Assembly: GCA_963580455.1 (NCBI GenBank)
Contig: OY756972.1
Location: forward strand, 18,491,001-18,555,000
Length of the DNA stretch: 64,000 nt
Origin: Euonymus europaeus
Taxonomy: Eukaryota > Streptophyta > Magnoliopsida > Celastrales > Celastraceae
Direction: 5' to 3'
Within the stretch, counting starts at the first letter, position 1; every line of letters begins with the position of its first letter. The notes beneath the pieces are model-generated. The model was not told the DNA's origin and did not search any database. It saw nothing but the letters and a program-made list of their open reading frames with translations. The translations under genes and the position numbers were made by a program. Below, piece after piece: positions 51,095 through 63,465 of the stretch.

Positions 51095-52365
51095 TTATTT
51101 ATCAAACCCTATCACCAAGGACACAGGTAGATTTGTCATAGCACTTTTGAAATCTAGCAATGCTATTTGATTTTTGTTTCATCTCTGTTTTATATTCTGT
51201 TCATGATTTTGCTTGTAGGGTCCTTGGAACAATGGGAGGAAGACTTCAACGAGGCAGCATCTTCCGAAATTTTTTATATCATCATGATTGGCTGAGTGAA
51301 ACTGAATCAGAAATGTAGGATCTTGTTGGGTCTTGAATGGCATCTGAGCCATTGTTATGTAAATATGATTGATGTCGATGCATTGTCTCGTTTTGTAGCA
51401 AAATAGCAATGTGTCTGCTGTTGTTCACTTTTAGGTTGCAACACGTCACCTCTACCTCTCCTGCTCTCCACCCAAAAAATCAGGCTGCAGTTTGCTGATT
51501 TTTGTTGGGGCTATGTTATGGATCTAAGTTTCTCAATTCAAAATTTTCCGGGGAACTAAGATGAATGACTACATGGAACTTTCAGCGTTCCTATCCTTTT
51601 CTTGCCCCTCAATACTGATCTGCTCTACTTTTGTTGGCAATTTTGGATGCGTCGCATTTTATATTTTGGATATTATTTTTTAAATTTGTTCTGTTTTCTT
51701 GATTTTCATTTCCGTTTTTTGTTTCTGTTTTCTAAGAAACAGGACCAAAGCTGTTTGGCTTGGAGTAGCGAAAAGCAATTTTCTTAAACCTGAAAGGCTT
51801 TGGGGGATTGAAATTTCCTCTGTTGTAATCGAGCATAACAAGGAATGTTCCGAGGATGTCATGGGTAAATGAGTTAAAGCTGCTCGAGGAAATGAAAGTG
51901 ACCATTGGGTATGTGGGGGATTGTGATTTTTTTTTTTTTTGAGTTTCAGTTGTCAATTTTCATTAATCAGTTGAGATATTGTGATTCAAGTTTCTAACTT
52001 GCAACTGATGTATTTATATAAACCGGTTCAACATTGGTTCAACTCCAGTAAAAGCGGCCAGTTCTACTAGTTTTGACCGATTCAACCTGGTATTTTAGGT
52101 TGACTTGTATCGGTTTGGGTTCGGGTATTCGATTTTAACTGGTACAATGCGAACCGTATTTAAATATTGAAAAACAGTTATGGTAAAAATTTTAAGTTCG
52201 GTAATATTGTTTGTCCGTTTGAACACATCAAATATTAACAAAAATAACAAGGTTACGCTTATTTTGATATCAAAGACGAGTTTAATTATCTCTCTAAGAC
52301 TTTGCATTAAAAGTCTTGAAGCCCATATATTACAAACACCATTCGCATTATTATGCCCATTAGCA
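51095..52365. other. Convergent 3' region of SIN3-like and ABCB genes
   Basis: Holds the SIN3-like 3' untranslated region (plus) and the ABCB 3' flank (minus). A GGTTCAA-rich patch (about 52022-52160, e.g. AACCGGTTCAAC, GGTTCAACTCC, GATTCAACC) looks like an eroded repeat. No gene was found. Confidence 0.4.
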
Positions 52366-55300
52366 TTACAAGCTCTTCGTCGTTTGCGACTGTGATGGTG
52401 TCCTTTGAATGTTGACCAAAGAGTAGTAAGCTCCTGTAGGACCCTTATTCAATAGAGACGAGTGGGTCCCTTTCTCCACCACCTTTCCTTTATCCAACAC
52501 AGTAATGAGATCGCAGTTCTGTATTGTACTTAACCTGTGAGCGACTACCACACTAGTCCTCCCCACCATCACGCGCTCAAGCGCGTCTTGCACCACTTTC
52601 TCCGACTGACTATCAAGCGCACTAGTCGCCTCGTCTAATAGTAACACTGCTGGGTTTTTAAGTATCGCACGCGCTATCGCAATGCGTTGCTTCTGGCCTC
52701 CCGAGAGCTGTACTCCTCTGTCCCCGCAGTACGTGTCTAACCCGTCCTTTAATCCTGAGATGAAATCGTAAGCGTTCGCTGCCTTCGCTGCTTCGATGAT
52801 CTCCGACTCATCAACCTTATCGGACGCACCGTATTCAATGTTTGCTCTAATAGTTCCGGCGAACAACGTTGGTTCTTGACTAACAAGTGCGATGTGCTTC
52901 CTTAGTGATCGTAGATGATACGATCTAATGTCTTTACCGTCGATGCTTATTGTGCCCCTGAGTGGATCATAGAATCTCTCGATTAATCCAATGATGGTCG
53001 ATTTCCCGGACCCACTCTGTCCAACTAACGCCGTTGATTTCCCTGCTTCGATCTTGATCGAGAATCCATTGAAGACCATCACATCGGGCCTAGCCGGGTA
53101 TGCGAAGTCCACATATTTTAACTCTACATGGCCCTTGATATTCTCGGGCTGGAACCCCTCTGGGTCGTCGGATTCAATCTTTGTGACCCGGTCCAATACA
53201 GCGAAAACCGACCCGACAGAGTCCGAGCCTTTAGCGAGGTCCGTAGTCATGCTTCCAGCATCGGCTATGACCCGACCTGTACTCACCAAAATCATAAAGG
53301 TCTGGAAGAGCTCTTCAGAAGTGACGTGGCCTTGTGAGATGAGTTTCCCACCATACCAGAAGTCCAAGGCCCATGTACAAGATGTTAGGCTTTGAGAGAA
53401 CGCAAGCCCAAGGCCCGCATACCAGGATTGTTTTATAGCCTCACGTCTTGGGCCCTTCTCGGCCTTTTCGAGCATCTGCATGATTCGGCCTTGGGAACAA
53501 AAGGCAGTGATGATTCGGAGATTGGAGACGGCCTCGGCTGCAACTTTGCTGCATTCGTCTTGGGCCTTAATTGTCTTCTGGGACATGCTCTTTAGTAGGA
53601 CTCGACGAACGTAGAAACAAACTATGACGATGGGCTGGACCGCTATCATCACAATAGCCAGCCTCCATGCAATGATCAGGCCCATTGTAAATGCTATTGT
53701 AATGGCTGATATTGTTTGCACAACAAGAGCCATTCTATCTCCCACTAGCGATCTCACCTGCCAACAAAATCATCCAACATATAATTTTAGTCCCCAAACT
53801 CGCAAATATATGACTAAAAAATGATAAGGATTCCTAGCATTTTCATATCTCAAATGTCTCGGTTGTGATGTGTCAATCAATTTATGTGAGACCCTTATAT
53901 TTAATTTGAAAACAACATGAACAATTGATTATTTGACACATCACAATTGAATCGAGACATTTGAAACACCAAATGTCCGGTAGGGGTGAGCACTTGTTCG
54001 GCCCAGCCCAATACTGATTGGATAAGGTCGGGTGACATATAAAACTAGAAAGGGAGAATGTGGGCTAGGCCTAACAAGTGTTACAATATCACCCGATAAT
54101 CTGATGACTCGAAACCCGATGATCCAATAATTTTTATTAGGATATTGGTCGGGTCCAATGGCCGATAAGCTTAGACCCGGCCTATATGCACCCGCAATGC
54201 GGGATCCATATCATTAATGACTCAGAAACTTCAAACTCTAATTAAATACTTACCACATTGGCATCTTTAGCGAGTCGAGAACAGACAGCACCAGTAGAAT
54301 TCTCATCTTGGTCGAACCACCCCACTTCAAAAGTAAGAATCTTGGAGAGCATGCGTTCTCTAATCCTCTTAGTCAAGTGCTCACCCATATAAGCAAAATT
54401 GTAATGCTGCCCAATATTGATAATCAAAGACATCACAGACAATGCCAAGAAGCACAAAGTGTAGATTCTGGTCTTCTTCTTAATCTCGTCATGACTTGGA
54501 AGAAAATAAACTGAAATCATGGACCCCATCGCGAATGCATAAAGTGGCTGTACCGCACCGAATAATGTTGCACTAAAGATCCCCAAGCACGCTTGTTTCC
54601 ACTCCGGCAGGTTCATAGCCAGTAGTCTTCGAAATGACGGTACTGGATACTTCTCCTCTTCGATCATAAACCTTTCTCCTCCGTTCAGTGAAGTACGACT
54701 TGGTGCCATCGAATTCGCCGAGCTCGAACGGCTCACTAATGAAAGTCTGCGACTACTGGTGTTGTTCATGTCCAGATTCGAAATCGAAGAAGAGGGATTG
54801 AAAATGTCGTCTCTCTCGTCTTCCTTGTTTGTTTGTTGCAGACGAATTAAGGACGTGTATAAGCCGTCGTCGTTTTGGGTTAACTCGTCGTGGGACCCGG
54901 TCTCCATGATCTGACCGTTTTGTACAACCGCGATGACGTCAGCGTTGCGGATAGTGGAGAGTCTGTGGGCGATGATTATGGTGGTCCGGCCGACTGCGGC
55001 CTTGTCTAGCGCCTCTTGTACGATTCTTTCCGATTCGGAGTCTAACGCGCTCGTGGCTTCGTCGAGGAGGAGGATTCGCGGGGCTTTGATTATTGCCCTT
55101 GCGATTGCGATCCTCTGCTTTTGTCCTCCTGACATTTGAACTCCTCTTTCACCCACCTGAACACATAAATTATTAGTTGATTAATTAATTACACAAATAA
55201 TTTAATTGCAAATTAATTAGACTAATAATTAAATTGTTTTCAACTTCTTGTGTGACAATATATATAACGAAAATATTTAACTGTGTCTTTAGTCAATGAC

Positions 55301-58243
55301 ACTGACACGATGTGACCAGACTCCGGAGTCATGTACCCATCCTTCATGGGTCGGGGTTGGGGGGGTTAGTGTATTTTTACATTGATTTTTAAGCAGTATG
55401 AATTTATAATATTTTCTCCTTTTTTTAATAAATATATTTATTTTTTCAATCTACGATAATAAAGTGTATTAATAAATGCACTATATAGACTCTCCCCTCT
55501 TCCCTCATGGATCTTCGGCAAAATTGATACAAGATAGAGTTGGTATTTACTATTTAAGAAAATGATAACGCGTGTCTTTAAAATACTTGATAAAGATAGA
55601 CAAATGTCAATTGAAATTTGAAAAATTGAATTAAAATGTGTATTTTGAGTTAGAAAAAAATTAAAATAGGTGATAAAATATTTATTACACATGTGATACA
55701 GTGGAGAATGTTTATCAGGTGTTTTAAAGACAGACGTTATCATTACTCTGGTATTTATTGCATTCCATACAAAATCATATTTTGTTTAAAGAAACGTGGG
55801 TGCTCACTTCAAGGACTGAAAAGGGCATTTACATTTTTCGCAGGAGGATAGGATCACGTTTGTTGAAGAGGAAGAAAAAATAAATTTCGTGCACAATATT
55901 TTCGAAGTAAATAGTATCGAAAACATATAAATTATGTAGAGAGGATAGTGTAGGAAGCGCAAGGTCTATTGTAAAAAAATTACGACGAGCATTTTTTAAC
56001 ATCAAAATCTTTATTTTGTTTTTTTAAATTTCGAACGAGTCAAACTATATCCTTTTGTGCTAAAAAAATTAAATGTGAAAAAGACATAGAATATTTCGAG
56101 TTCATTAAACTAGTAATAAGATCAAAACATACTTTTGATTTCTAAAAAGTAAAATAATTTTTTAAAATCCTAAAAAATATATTACAGCGGAGGCTGGCGT
56201 AAAAATGTTTCCCACTATGTATGTATATGTATGATTGTGAATGTGATATTATGACGGCCACATAATACTTATTTAATAAGACAAGCAACCATGTCATTAT
56301 GTCATGTGTAAAATAAAATATAAAACTATGGTCAAATGGGAAATTGCAATAATTTTGTACCCTAGTGGTGGCAAAGTGAGCAACAAACTAACCTGAGTAT
56401 CATAACCGAGAGGCAACTGTGAAATGAAATTATGAGCATTAGAAGCTTTTGCAGCATCAATGACCTCATCAATGGTGGCATCTTCTTTGCCAAAAAGTAT
56501 GTTCTCCTTAATCGATGTAGCAAACAGTGCAGGTTCCTGACTCACCAAACCCATCTGTGACCTAACCCACTTGAGCTGCAGCTTGTCAATAACGACACCG
56601 TCGAGCAGTATTTCACCTCCAAGTGGGTCATAAAATCTTTGCAACAGAGCAATCACTGTGGACTTTCCAGACCCACTACCACCCACTAATGCTACAGTTG
56701 TCGCCGCTGGAATATTGAGACAAAAATCTTTGAAGATTATGCTTTCTGGTCTTGATGGGTATGCGAATTCTACGTGTCTGAATTCCACTTCACCGGTCAC
56801 ATTCTCTAGGGTATCACCCTCCATGTTTTCTGAGTCAATTTTGGGTGTTCTCATTATCACTTCAACTATTCTTTCTCCTGCTGAAAATGCTTCAGAGAAG
56901 TACTTCAGGTTCGATAAACCCGCACCCAATGCCCTAATCAATAAGAAGAACAAAAAAAAGAAACCCACTAATCAATCCCAGATTCTAACAAAACAAAAGG
57001 AAAAAATAAAATCAAGGAGTCAAAAAGCTTACAGTCCTCCAACAGCAATGGCTGCTCCGACAGCGAACACTGTGCCTCCCTGTGCACCATGATACATGAC
57101 CATTCTGCTACCATAATAACACATAAAAGCCCAAATAGCGAAAGTTACACCATTGCTTCCAATGGCAAGACCTTTCGCCATGCCTTGTCGCAGACCCAGT
57201 TTCACTGACCATTGCAGAGCTTCGGAGAATTCAGTGATGGTTTTCTTTTCACCAACGAAGGCGTAAACTGTTCTGACTGAAGATATTGCCTGCTCTGCTA
57301 TTGTACCTGCCTTGTCGTATTCCGCTCTGATCTTTCTAGAGATTCCCATCAAAGTTCTTCCATAAACCAGGCCAGGAATCACTAGAAGGACAACAAATGG
57401 AAAACCAACAATCGCTAGTCTCCATAGCATTATAAATCCCACCAAATAACTCCCAAAGAATAAGGAGCAGTTCATCAGAAAGTTAGGTACCTGGTCAGAA
57501 TTCAACCAAAACTTCAATTTAGTACCTTTTTTTTTTTGATAGATGCAAGAATTCTGATAGATAGAGATGTGGAAGCAAAATAAAAACCTTTTCACTGATA
57601 ACATCTTGAATTACGAGACTATCATTGGAGACACTTGTGATGACTTCTGCAGTACTTGTGACATGTAAATCAAAGTAACCTACATCTTGTCTCAACACAG
57701 CTTTCAAGTATCTTGCTCTCATTCTTGTAGCCTGTCTCTCCCCTGTTCTTGTCCAACAATATCCCTCTGAAAAAACCAAAACATGAAATTTGTCAGGAGA
57801 ATTATTCAACAAGATCATGTCCACATACATACTGAAATCTTAACAAGTAATATTAATTACCTAGAAAACACACAACCCATGATGCACAAGCCACAAACAA
57901 TAAAACCACTGCATTCTGTCACCAACAAGAACAAAAACTAAGTAGTTAATTAATAAAATTTGGCAGAAAACTAAAAAGAGGGGCAGGCAGATCGAGATTA
58001 GATATGTGGACAGACCTTGTTTATGTTGTTGGTGAAAGCATTTGGTCCTGATGAGGTACCGATGTTGTTCATCAATCTACTTGTGACGAACAACACTACT
58101 GGAGTAATGAACCCATCGCCGACGGACCCGATGAACCCAAGCACCATCAAACATAAATCAACGCCGTCCGCGTACATGAAGATGGACCTAATTGAACCGA
58201 CTTTCTTCTTCTTCTTGTTCTCCATACTGGTTTTCTTCTCCAT
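52366..58243 (-). CDS. ABCB15-like: ABC transporter B family (ABCB15/MDR-like), full-size
   Basis: Full-length P-glycoprotein-type exporter, 1251 aa, arranged TMD-NBD-TMD-NBD. Seven exons: 58243-58016, 57915-57861, 57766-57588, 57490-57033, 56933-56393, 55156-54254, 53757-52366. The N-terminus is Lys-rich, then the first TMD starts with [24 protein letters not shown]1 has Walker A GGSGSGKS (about residue 391), signature MSGGQKQR, Walker [13 protein letters not shown] and an H-loop ([15 protein letters not shown]). A Ser-rich linker (about 600-640: [20 protein letters not shown]) is a likely phosphorylation region. NBD2 has GQSGSGKS (about 1028), LSGGQKQR and [11 protein letters not shown]. 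All ATPase motifs are intact, so it should be active. ABCB members of this clade are plasma-membrane exporters, some linked to auxin transport; the substrate cannot be read from sequence. Confidence 0.96.
53980..54190. repeat. hAT-like repeat remnant in ABCB intron 6
   Basis: The stretch has TAGGGGTGAGCAC, GGCCCAGCCC, GGTCGGGT and several CCCGAT motifs, like the subterminal regions of GC-rich hAT MITEs. A matching right end (ACCCGGCC...GCACCC) is only approximate, so boundaries are provisional. Confidence 0.4.
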
Positions 58244-58575
58244 TTATGAAGAAATAAAAACCAAAATAATAATGATTCTATGAAAAGAAAAAGGAAAAAC
58301 TCGTATAGCGTCTCGTTGATTTACATACAAATATTGTGTGCGAGTGATTACGGCGAAGGAGCAAATACAGAGGTGCAATGTATTTATAAGGTAAAGCAAG
58401 GACTGGTTATGGATACTGTGGTGATGATAGCATGTGCACAAGCCTATTATAATTAAATGATACCTTTCAGTGAACATTCAGAGAGTAACTGTTGACTTTT
58501 TTCAATCGCGTAATCACGTCCCTTGATAGCGTCATTAGTGACGTTAATGTGTTACTGGGACCCACTTTCGGACTA
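58244..58575 (-). promoter_or_regulatory. ABCB upstream region
   Basis: On the minus strand TATAAATA (58388-58381) lies about 140 bases before the start codon and is a plausible TATA box. A TTGACT W-box-type core is near 58492 (plus orientation). The MITE at 58576 is immediately upstream. Confidence 0.45.
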
Positions 58576-58962
58576 TGGCAATTGCAATGGTGTAAAGTTA
58601 ATGGGCCAACAAAGTTAATCTGTTTTGCTGATGTGACTGTATTGAAAAATGTGTTTTGTTGATTTGATTGTATTGAGATATGTATTTTGGTGATACGGAT
58701 GATGATGTGACTTGACTTTTTGTAATAAAGGTGGGACTCAGCCTTGATTTTGGTGTAAATTTGATGAGGATAGTATGAAGGATAGGAAAATAGTTGGGCT
58801 GGATAATAGTTTTGTATTGGGAGATGTGTTTTGCTGATGTGACAATATTGGAATATGTGTTATGCTGATTTAATTGTATTGAGAGTTGTGTTTTTGTGAG
58901 ATAGATGTGAGACCCAAAAATAAAATTGTTGGGCCATTAAAAGTGTAACCATTGTGGTTGCT
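58576..58962 (+). mobile_element. MITE, copy 2 of the family at 5235-5591
   Basis: 387 bp with imperfect inverted ends of about 30 bp: left TGGCAATTGCAATGGTGTAA; right, read as complement, AGCAACCACAATGGTTACAC; both then run into AATGGGCC. It is flanked by CTA on both sides (58573-58575 and 58963-58965). The interior repeats 'TGTTTTGCTGATGTGAC' twice and contains GACTTTTTGTAATAAAGGTG, shared with copy 1. It sits about 330 bases upstream of the ABCB start codon. Confidence 0.78.
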
Positions 58963-58965
58963 CTA

Positions 58966-59452
58966 ACAGCCTACATACTATTTTTACTGACGACTAAGTT
59001 AAATTTGGAAATAAATATATGTCTAAAATTTCGATATATTTGTCCAAATGGTAATCTGGATATGATGCAGTAAGCATGTTCAAAAATTTAAATCAAACCG
59101 AGTTCGAATATCAGAACACGAAAATATCTCGTAAATAAATAATTTTATTATTCATTTAGGAAATTATCATTACCAAATTAGCATGACAGAGTCATGAGAG
59201 AATAATATTACTTTTCTTATTTAATTTATTTTTTAATAGTACTATAATAATGAGCGACGTGGCACAACAAAAAATAACTTAATCAAACACTCAATAACAA
59301 TTTCAGCATATATGTTGTCATTTTCAAATGCTACATAAAAAAAATCATTTTCAACAACATTTACCTTCTATCAAAAATGAAAAATCTAAACTACCCCTTT
59401 AAATTTCAACCAAATGACCAAAATGCCCTTCATCTTAACAATCTATTATTTA
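58966..59452. other. AT-rich intergenic DNA
   Basis: No gene. Sequence around 59285-59345 (CAGCATATATGTTG, TTTTCAAATGCTACAT) is loosely inverted relative to 59740-59830, suggesting an old MITE-like element that encloses the tandem array. Confidence 0.3.
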
Positions 59453-59540
59453 TTTTTATTTAATAATATATTCATTTATATTTAATAATATCTTCATTTA
59501 TATTTAATAATATATTAATTTATATTTAATAACATATTAA
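59453..59540 (+). repeat. 22-bp AT-rich tandem repeat
   Basis: About four tandem units of the type TTTATATTTAATAATATNTT plus two bases (59475-59496, 59497-59518, 59519-59540, with a partial unit before). Variants of the unit recur up to about 59610. Confidence 0.85.
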
Positions 59541-61544
59541 ATTTTTTACTAATAAATTTAATTATATTTATTTAATAATATATTCAATTATATTTAATAA
59601 TTTATTATATATTTTTGAAAAATATTTTTTAATTTGTGCTACTGCCCCTATATGTAATTAGTCAAAGCATTTGAAATAACATATATGTTTTTCCTGCAAT
59701 AATGAACCAAACATCACAGTATTTGAAACAACATACATGTCAGCATTTGAAACAGCATATATGTTACCAGTATATAAGCCAAATTATATGCTAACTGTAA
59801 AATTGTTTACCAAACAATTATTTTAGCCAAATAGATTTTAATAAAGAAAATATGTAAAGTTTACTTATTTGTATAATTAGGGTAAAACATGCATTCCAAT
59901 TCTTCTTCCTATAATGTCTTAGATGGTGAGAGCTATTTTGATTATGCTAAATTTTTATTTTGAATAATCTCTTAGAGAACATACAAAATCAGGAAATATT
60001 AATACCAATTTACACAATGGTGTTCCGATTACTAGAGAAATTAATGATTTAGTGGACACAAATATCACTGACGAGTGTCCACCCCATCTCTGTCCTCTTT
60101 CTTTTTTCAATTGTTTCAATAAAGTTTTCAATATATATATATATATGTATGTATATGTATATGTATAGTAGGATAATTTTGGTAGACATTAAAAAATTGA
60201 TTACAATTCAATTTTGGAAAGCAAACACCTTAATAAAACTACCTTATAATCAAATTACCACAATTCAATTACTGGTAAATGAATTCTAATTACTGTCACA
60301 AGACATTGAATCGAACACGCCTTTAATATATTCTCTTTGATGGCATAACAAATACCAAATTATATATGATGATGTCAAAACGTGTCCAAGCTGAACGGCA
60401 AATCAGTTGGTCATATATGTTGCCTTGCTAGACAGCTTGAGCAGTAAGCAAACATGAACTAGGACTCTGGGAATACTCTAATGCTCAAGTTAGCACGGTA
60501 GTTTGCTACAAAGTGAGTTGTGATTCAGATTTTACCTAGTATTTGAGGTCCCTTTTATAAGGATTTGAGAGTTATAGTTATATTCGAAGTAGGTCTCCCT
60601 CTCCCTTATTCCTAAGCATGGTTTTCAGAGGTTCAATCCTGTTAGAACTCTTCCTCTAATGGGAGTTAAGTCTCCTATTAAATGACGAACTTTGGTTGAT
60701 ACCGAAGTGTCTTCATTGAGGCTGACTTAGGTGTCTTTTAAGAAGGATGACTGAAGTGACCTTTGAGATAAATGACCAAGCTACTATCTTGGGGTTGAAC
60801 AACATGGAGGTTTTGAATAGTACCTGTATAAACACCTTGCCGAACTGAATCTTCAAGTGACACATGCCATGTTTTAATTGATAGGTTATTTTGATACTAT
60901 CAATATATGTCACAAATTAAGATTCGGATTCTCAATTTCTCATTCTCTGTTGATATAAAATATGACAAATTCCCAGAACCATTATATACATACACATATA
61001 TATATATATATATATGATCTTTCATGGCTTTCATTTTATCATCAACTGTTCGGTCAACAATAAATATTTTGGAATCAATCATGTTTATGCTCTAAAATAG
61101 AAAGGACATTGATATATAAATATATTATATATAATTAAATGGCAAATCCAAGGTCAAGCCAAGTATACCACCCAGCGAAACCCAAATGCGAGAGCCCCCT
61201 CGACATCCCAAAATATATAATAATAACAATAACATATAATGTCTAGAATTATAGATAGATAGATTCATATCTTATTATAGGTAGTGTTTGGCAAACAATT
61301 TTGCTTGTAGCATATATAGTCGGAGATATTAACGGATGTGTTAATATCCTCATTTACATGAGCTCAATCGGATCTTAATTATGGAAATTCAAATTTATGA
61401 TATAGCGTTTTCAACATCATTATTCATGAGGTCAAGTATCAACAACTACTTATTGATTTTTGAGCACCATGTATATTAGAGTCCGAAGAAATTTGGGAGG
61501 GATGAGAAGAATGATGTGAAAATATATATTTGACCCAATTGAAT
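59541..61544. other. Gene-free repeat-rich region
   Basis: Contains three degenerate copies of ATTTGAAA(T/C)A(A/G)CATA(T/C)ATGT (about 59668-59770) and TA/GTA microsatellites near 60133-60167 and 60995-61013. It also has a stretch (about 60400-60780) with an LTR-like look (CCCTTTTATAAGG) that I could not assign. No coding domain was found. Confidence 0.35.
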
Positions 61545-61860
61545 AGTAGGATATTGTCCCCTGCTTTGAGTCTTTAGTTTCCTACAATTTTGTCCTTAAT
61601 TTTTAGTTCTGAGGGATGTTTTGATCCAACCCAGCACTTAGGTATTGTCTCTTGGTCTCAAATTTTGACCTTAAAAGGATCTTCTTGATAAGTTTGAGGG
61701 CTATTGTCTCCCGGTCGTATTGAGAATGTTTTTAGGGTTTTGTCTATTTTATGTGACTACTTAAGCTTCCATTCATGTGGTCTCTTCATTGAGAAGTGTA
61801 CGACTCAAATTTATAAATCATATAGTTAACTCTCATCTAATCAATGTAGGACATTTATAT
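61545..61860 (+). repeat. Possible LTR-derived relic
   Basis: Three degenerate ATTGTC(C/T)C(C/T) motifs (near 61553, 61645, 61701), a CTTAAGCTTCCATTC segment and an end like ATCTAATCAATGTAGGACAT resemble LTR-type repeats I recall from other plant genomes. There are no paired ends or target duplication, so this is tentative. Confidence 0.3.
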
Positions 61861-62199
61861 TTCTAATAATATATTACTTTAATAGAATATCCAACGTTCT
61901 ATGGAAATTAACCAATAATGATGAAACTAATGTTGGCACAATATCAGGGACGTGATTGGAGGAAGATTGACCCCAAAAATCTGATCACATGCAAAGCTTG
62001 ATCAGAAAGTGATATGAAGATCTAGACATTCAGTCTAAAGATTTGGCCTTGACATGCATGAAGATCGTGATATTCCTCTAGTTTAAGTCTCAGCTGTAGA
62101 CTAGGGCTTAATGTCTACCCAATAATTGTGTATTTCTTTACTATTTACCTCAACTGTAGAGCACAATATTGATCCTGAATATTGTTAGCGCATAATTGA

Positions 62200-62412
62200 G
62201 ACACGATTCGAAAGAGTTGCAGGTCGCCAATTAGGCACTACGTGCATTTTAGACAGCACGTGTTGAGTGGAACGGATTCCAACTCGAAGAGAAATTGTCT
62301 CACCTGAGATTGAGCTTAGTTGAATTTGTGAGAAAAAATTTCACCTCCGTAATTCAAACCCTTTACCTACATTAGGAGGGGGAAGCCACCACCATTACAC
62401 CACAGGCCCAAT
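62200..62412 (-). mobile_element. tRNA-derived SINE with A- and B-boxes
   Basis: On the minus strand GGGCCTGTGGTGTAATGG begins at about 62410. TGGTGTAATGG (62402-62392) fits the pol III A-box and GGGTTTGAATTAC (62361-62349) the B-box, spaced about 35 bp apart as in tRNA heads. The downstream body and 3' end are not sharply delimited. It cannot be a working tRNA because the arms do not pair correctly. Confidence 0.6.
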
Positions 62413-63116
62413 CAGGCAATAACAAATATCAATGAAAGAAGCAAGCTCATTGGGTGTCGAACCACAAATTTGCCTACACAAATCGAGTAGGACCAGACTA
62501 AATCTACTATTAGGATCGAGATCAAATATGTACGTACTAGACTACAAGATTACCTCTATCGGGTATTATAATTTAATTTTATGTTCAAATGGTCGGTAGC
62601 AAGGACGTAGAAAAGAAATAGTAAAATAGACATATATATATATAGAAAATTAGAAAGCGTTGATATGCCAATTCTGTCATTATCAACCTCTAACAAATGT
62701 ACAAAAAAATGGAGAGAAATTAGTCCATCGGCTGCTGATGTTGTGCTTTTGTAGCTGGTTTTTGATAATTTAAGTAAAAAGCGTAATATATAAACAAACT
62801 TTCCTTTAAAATAATAAATTATATGTTGATATTCTTTCAATAAAAGACAAAGAATAAAGCTGCAAAAGATGGTAGGTAATTTTTAATGTAGAGATACCAT
62901 ATTTATTTATATTTATATATATATATAATATAATATCTGAAGTGTGGAAGTTGTGCATGTCAAAAAACCTACCAAAATTTCCCAAGTTTGGTATTTGATT
63001 TTGGAAGAATGGGCAGCATTTCTTGGTCGGCAAGTCTTGACGTGTTAATTCCCAATTCGTAAAATATGTGTTTGTTTTTATATAAACAAAGTAAATAGAG
63101 TAATGAATACTGTTAG

Positions 63117-63465
63117 TAGGAGTGACAAAAAAAATCCTGGTCGATCCGAGTCAGACAATATATAGTGATTACGAGATATTTGTATGTTCGGATTCGATTT
63201 CTTTTGGATTTTCGGACGTATTTAATTGATCATATCTGGATTGTTTTAAATCCGGATAAATAAATCGAACAATAATTCAATCAAAATCAGGATTTGAACA
63301 ACTAAATCGGACAAGATGTTTGTATTTAGATCCTAACTCAGCTTTAAATGGATATATTTTTTATATTTGAATCCAAATTTTAGACATAAAATTTATGTGT
63401 AAACTCAGTTTAATCCGAATCGGATAAATCGATCGATCAGATTGGACATAATTTTGTCAAACCTA
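63117..63465 (+). repeat. Dispersed hAT-like repeat, copy 3
   Basis: Inverted ends TAGGAGTGACAAAA (63117-63130) and the complement of TAGGTTTGACAAAA (63452-63465). The body (with TTAATTGATCATATCTGGAT and ATAAATCGAACAATAATTC) matches 37847-38133 and 33490-33650 in the same orientation. No target duplication was found. Confidence 0.6.
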
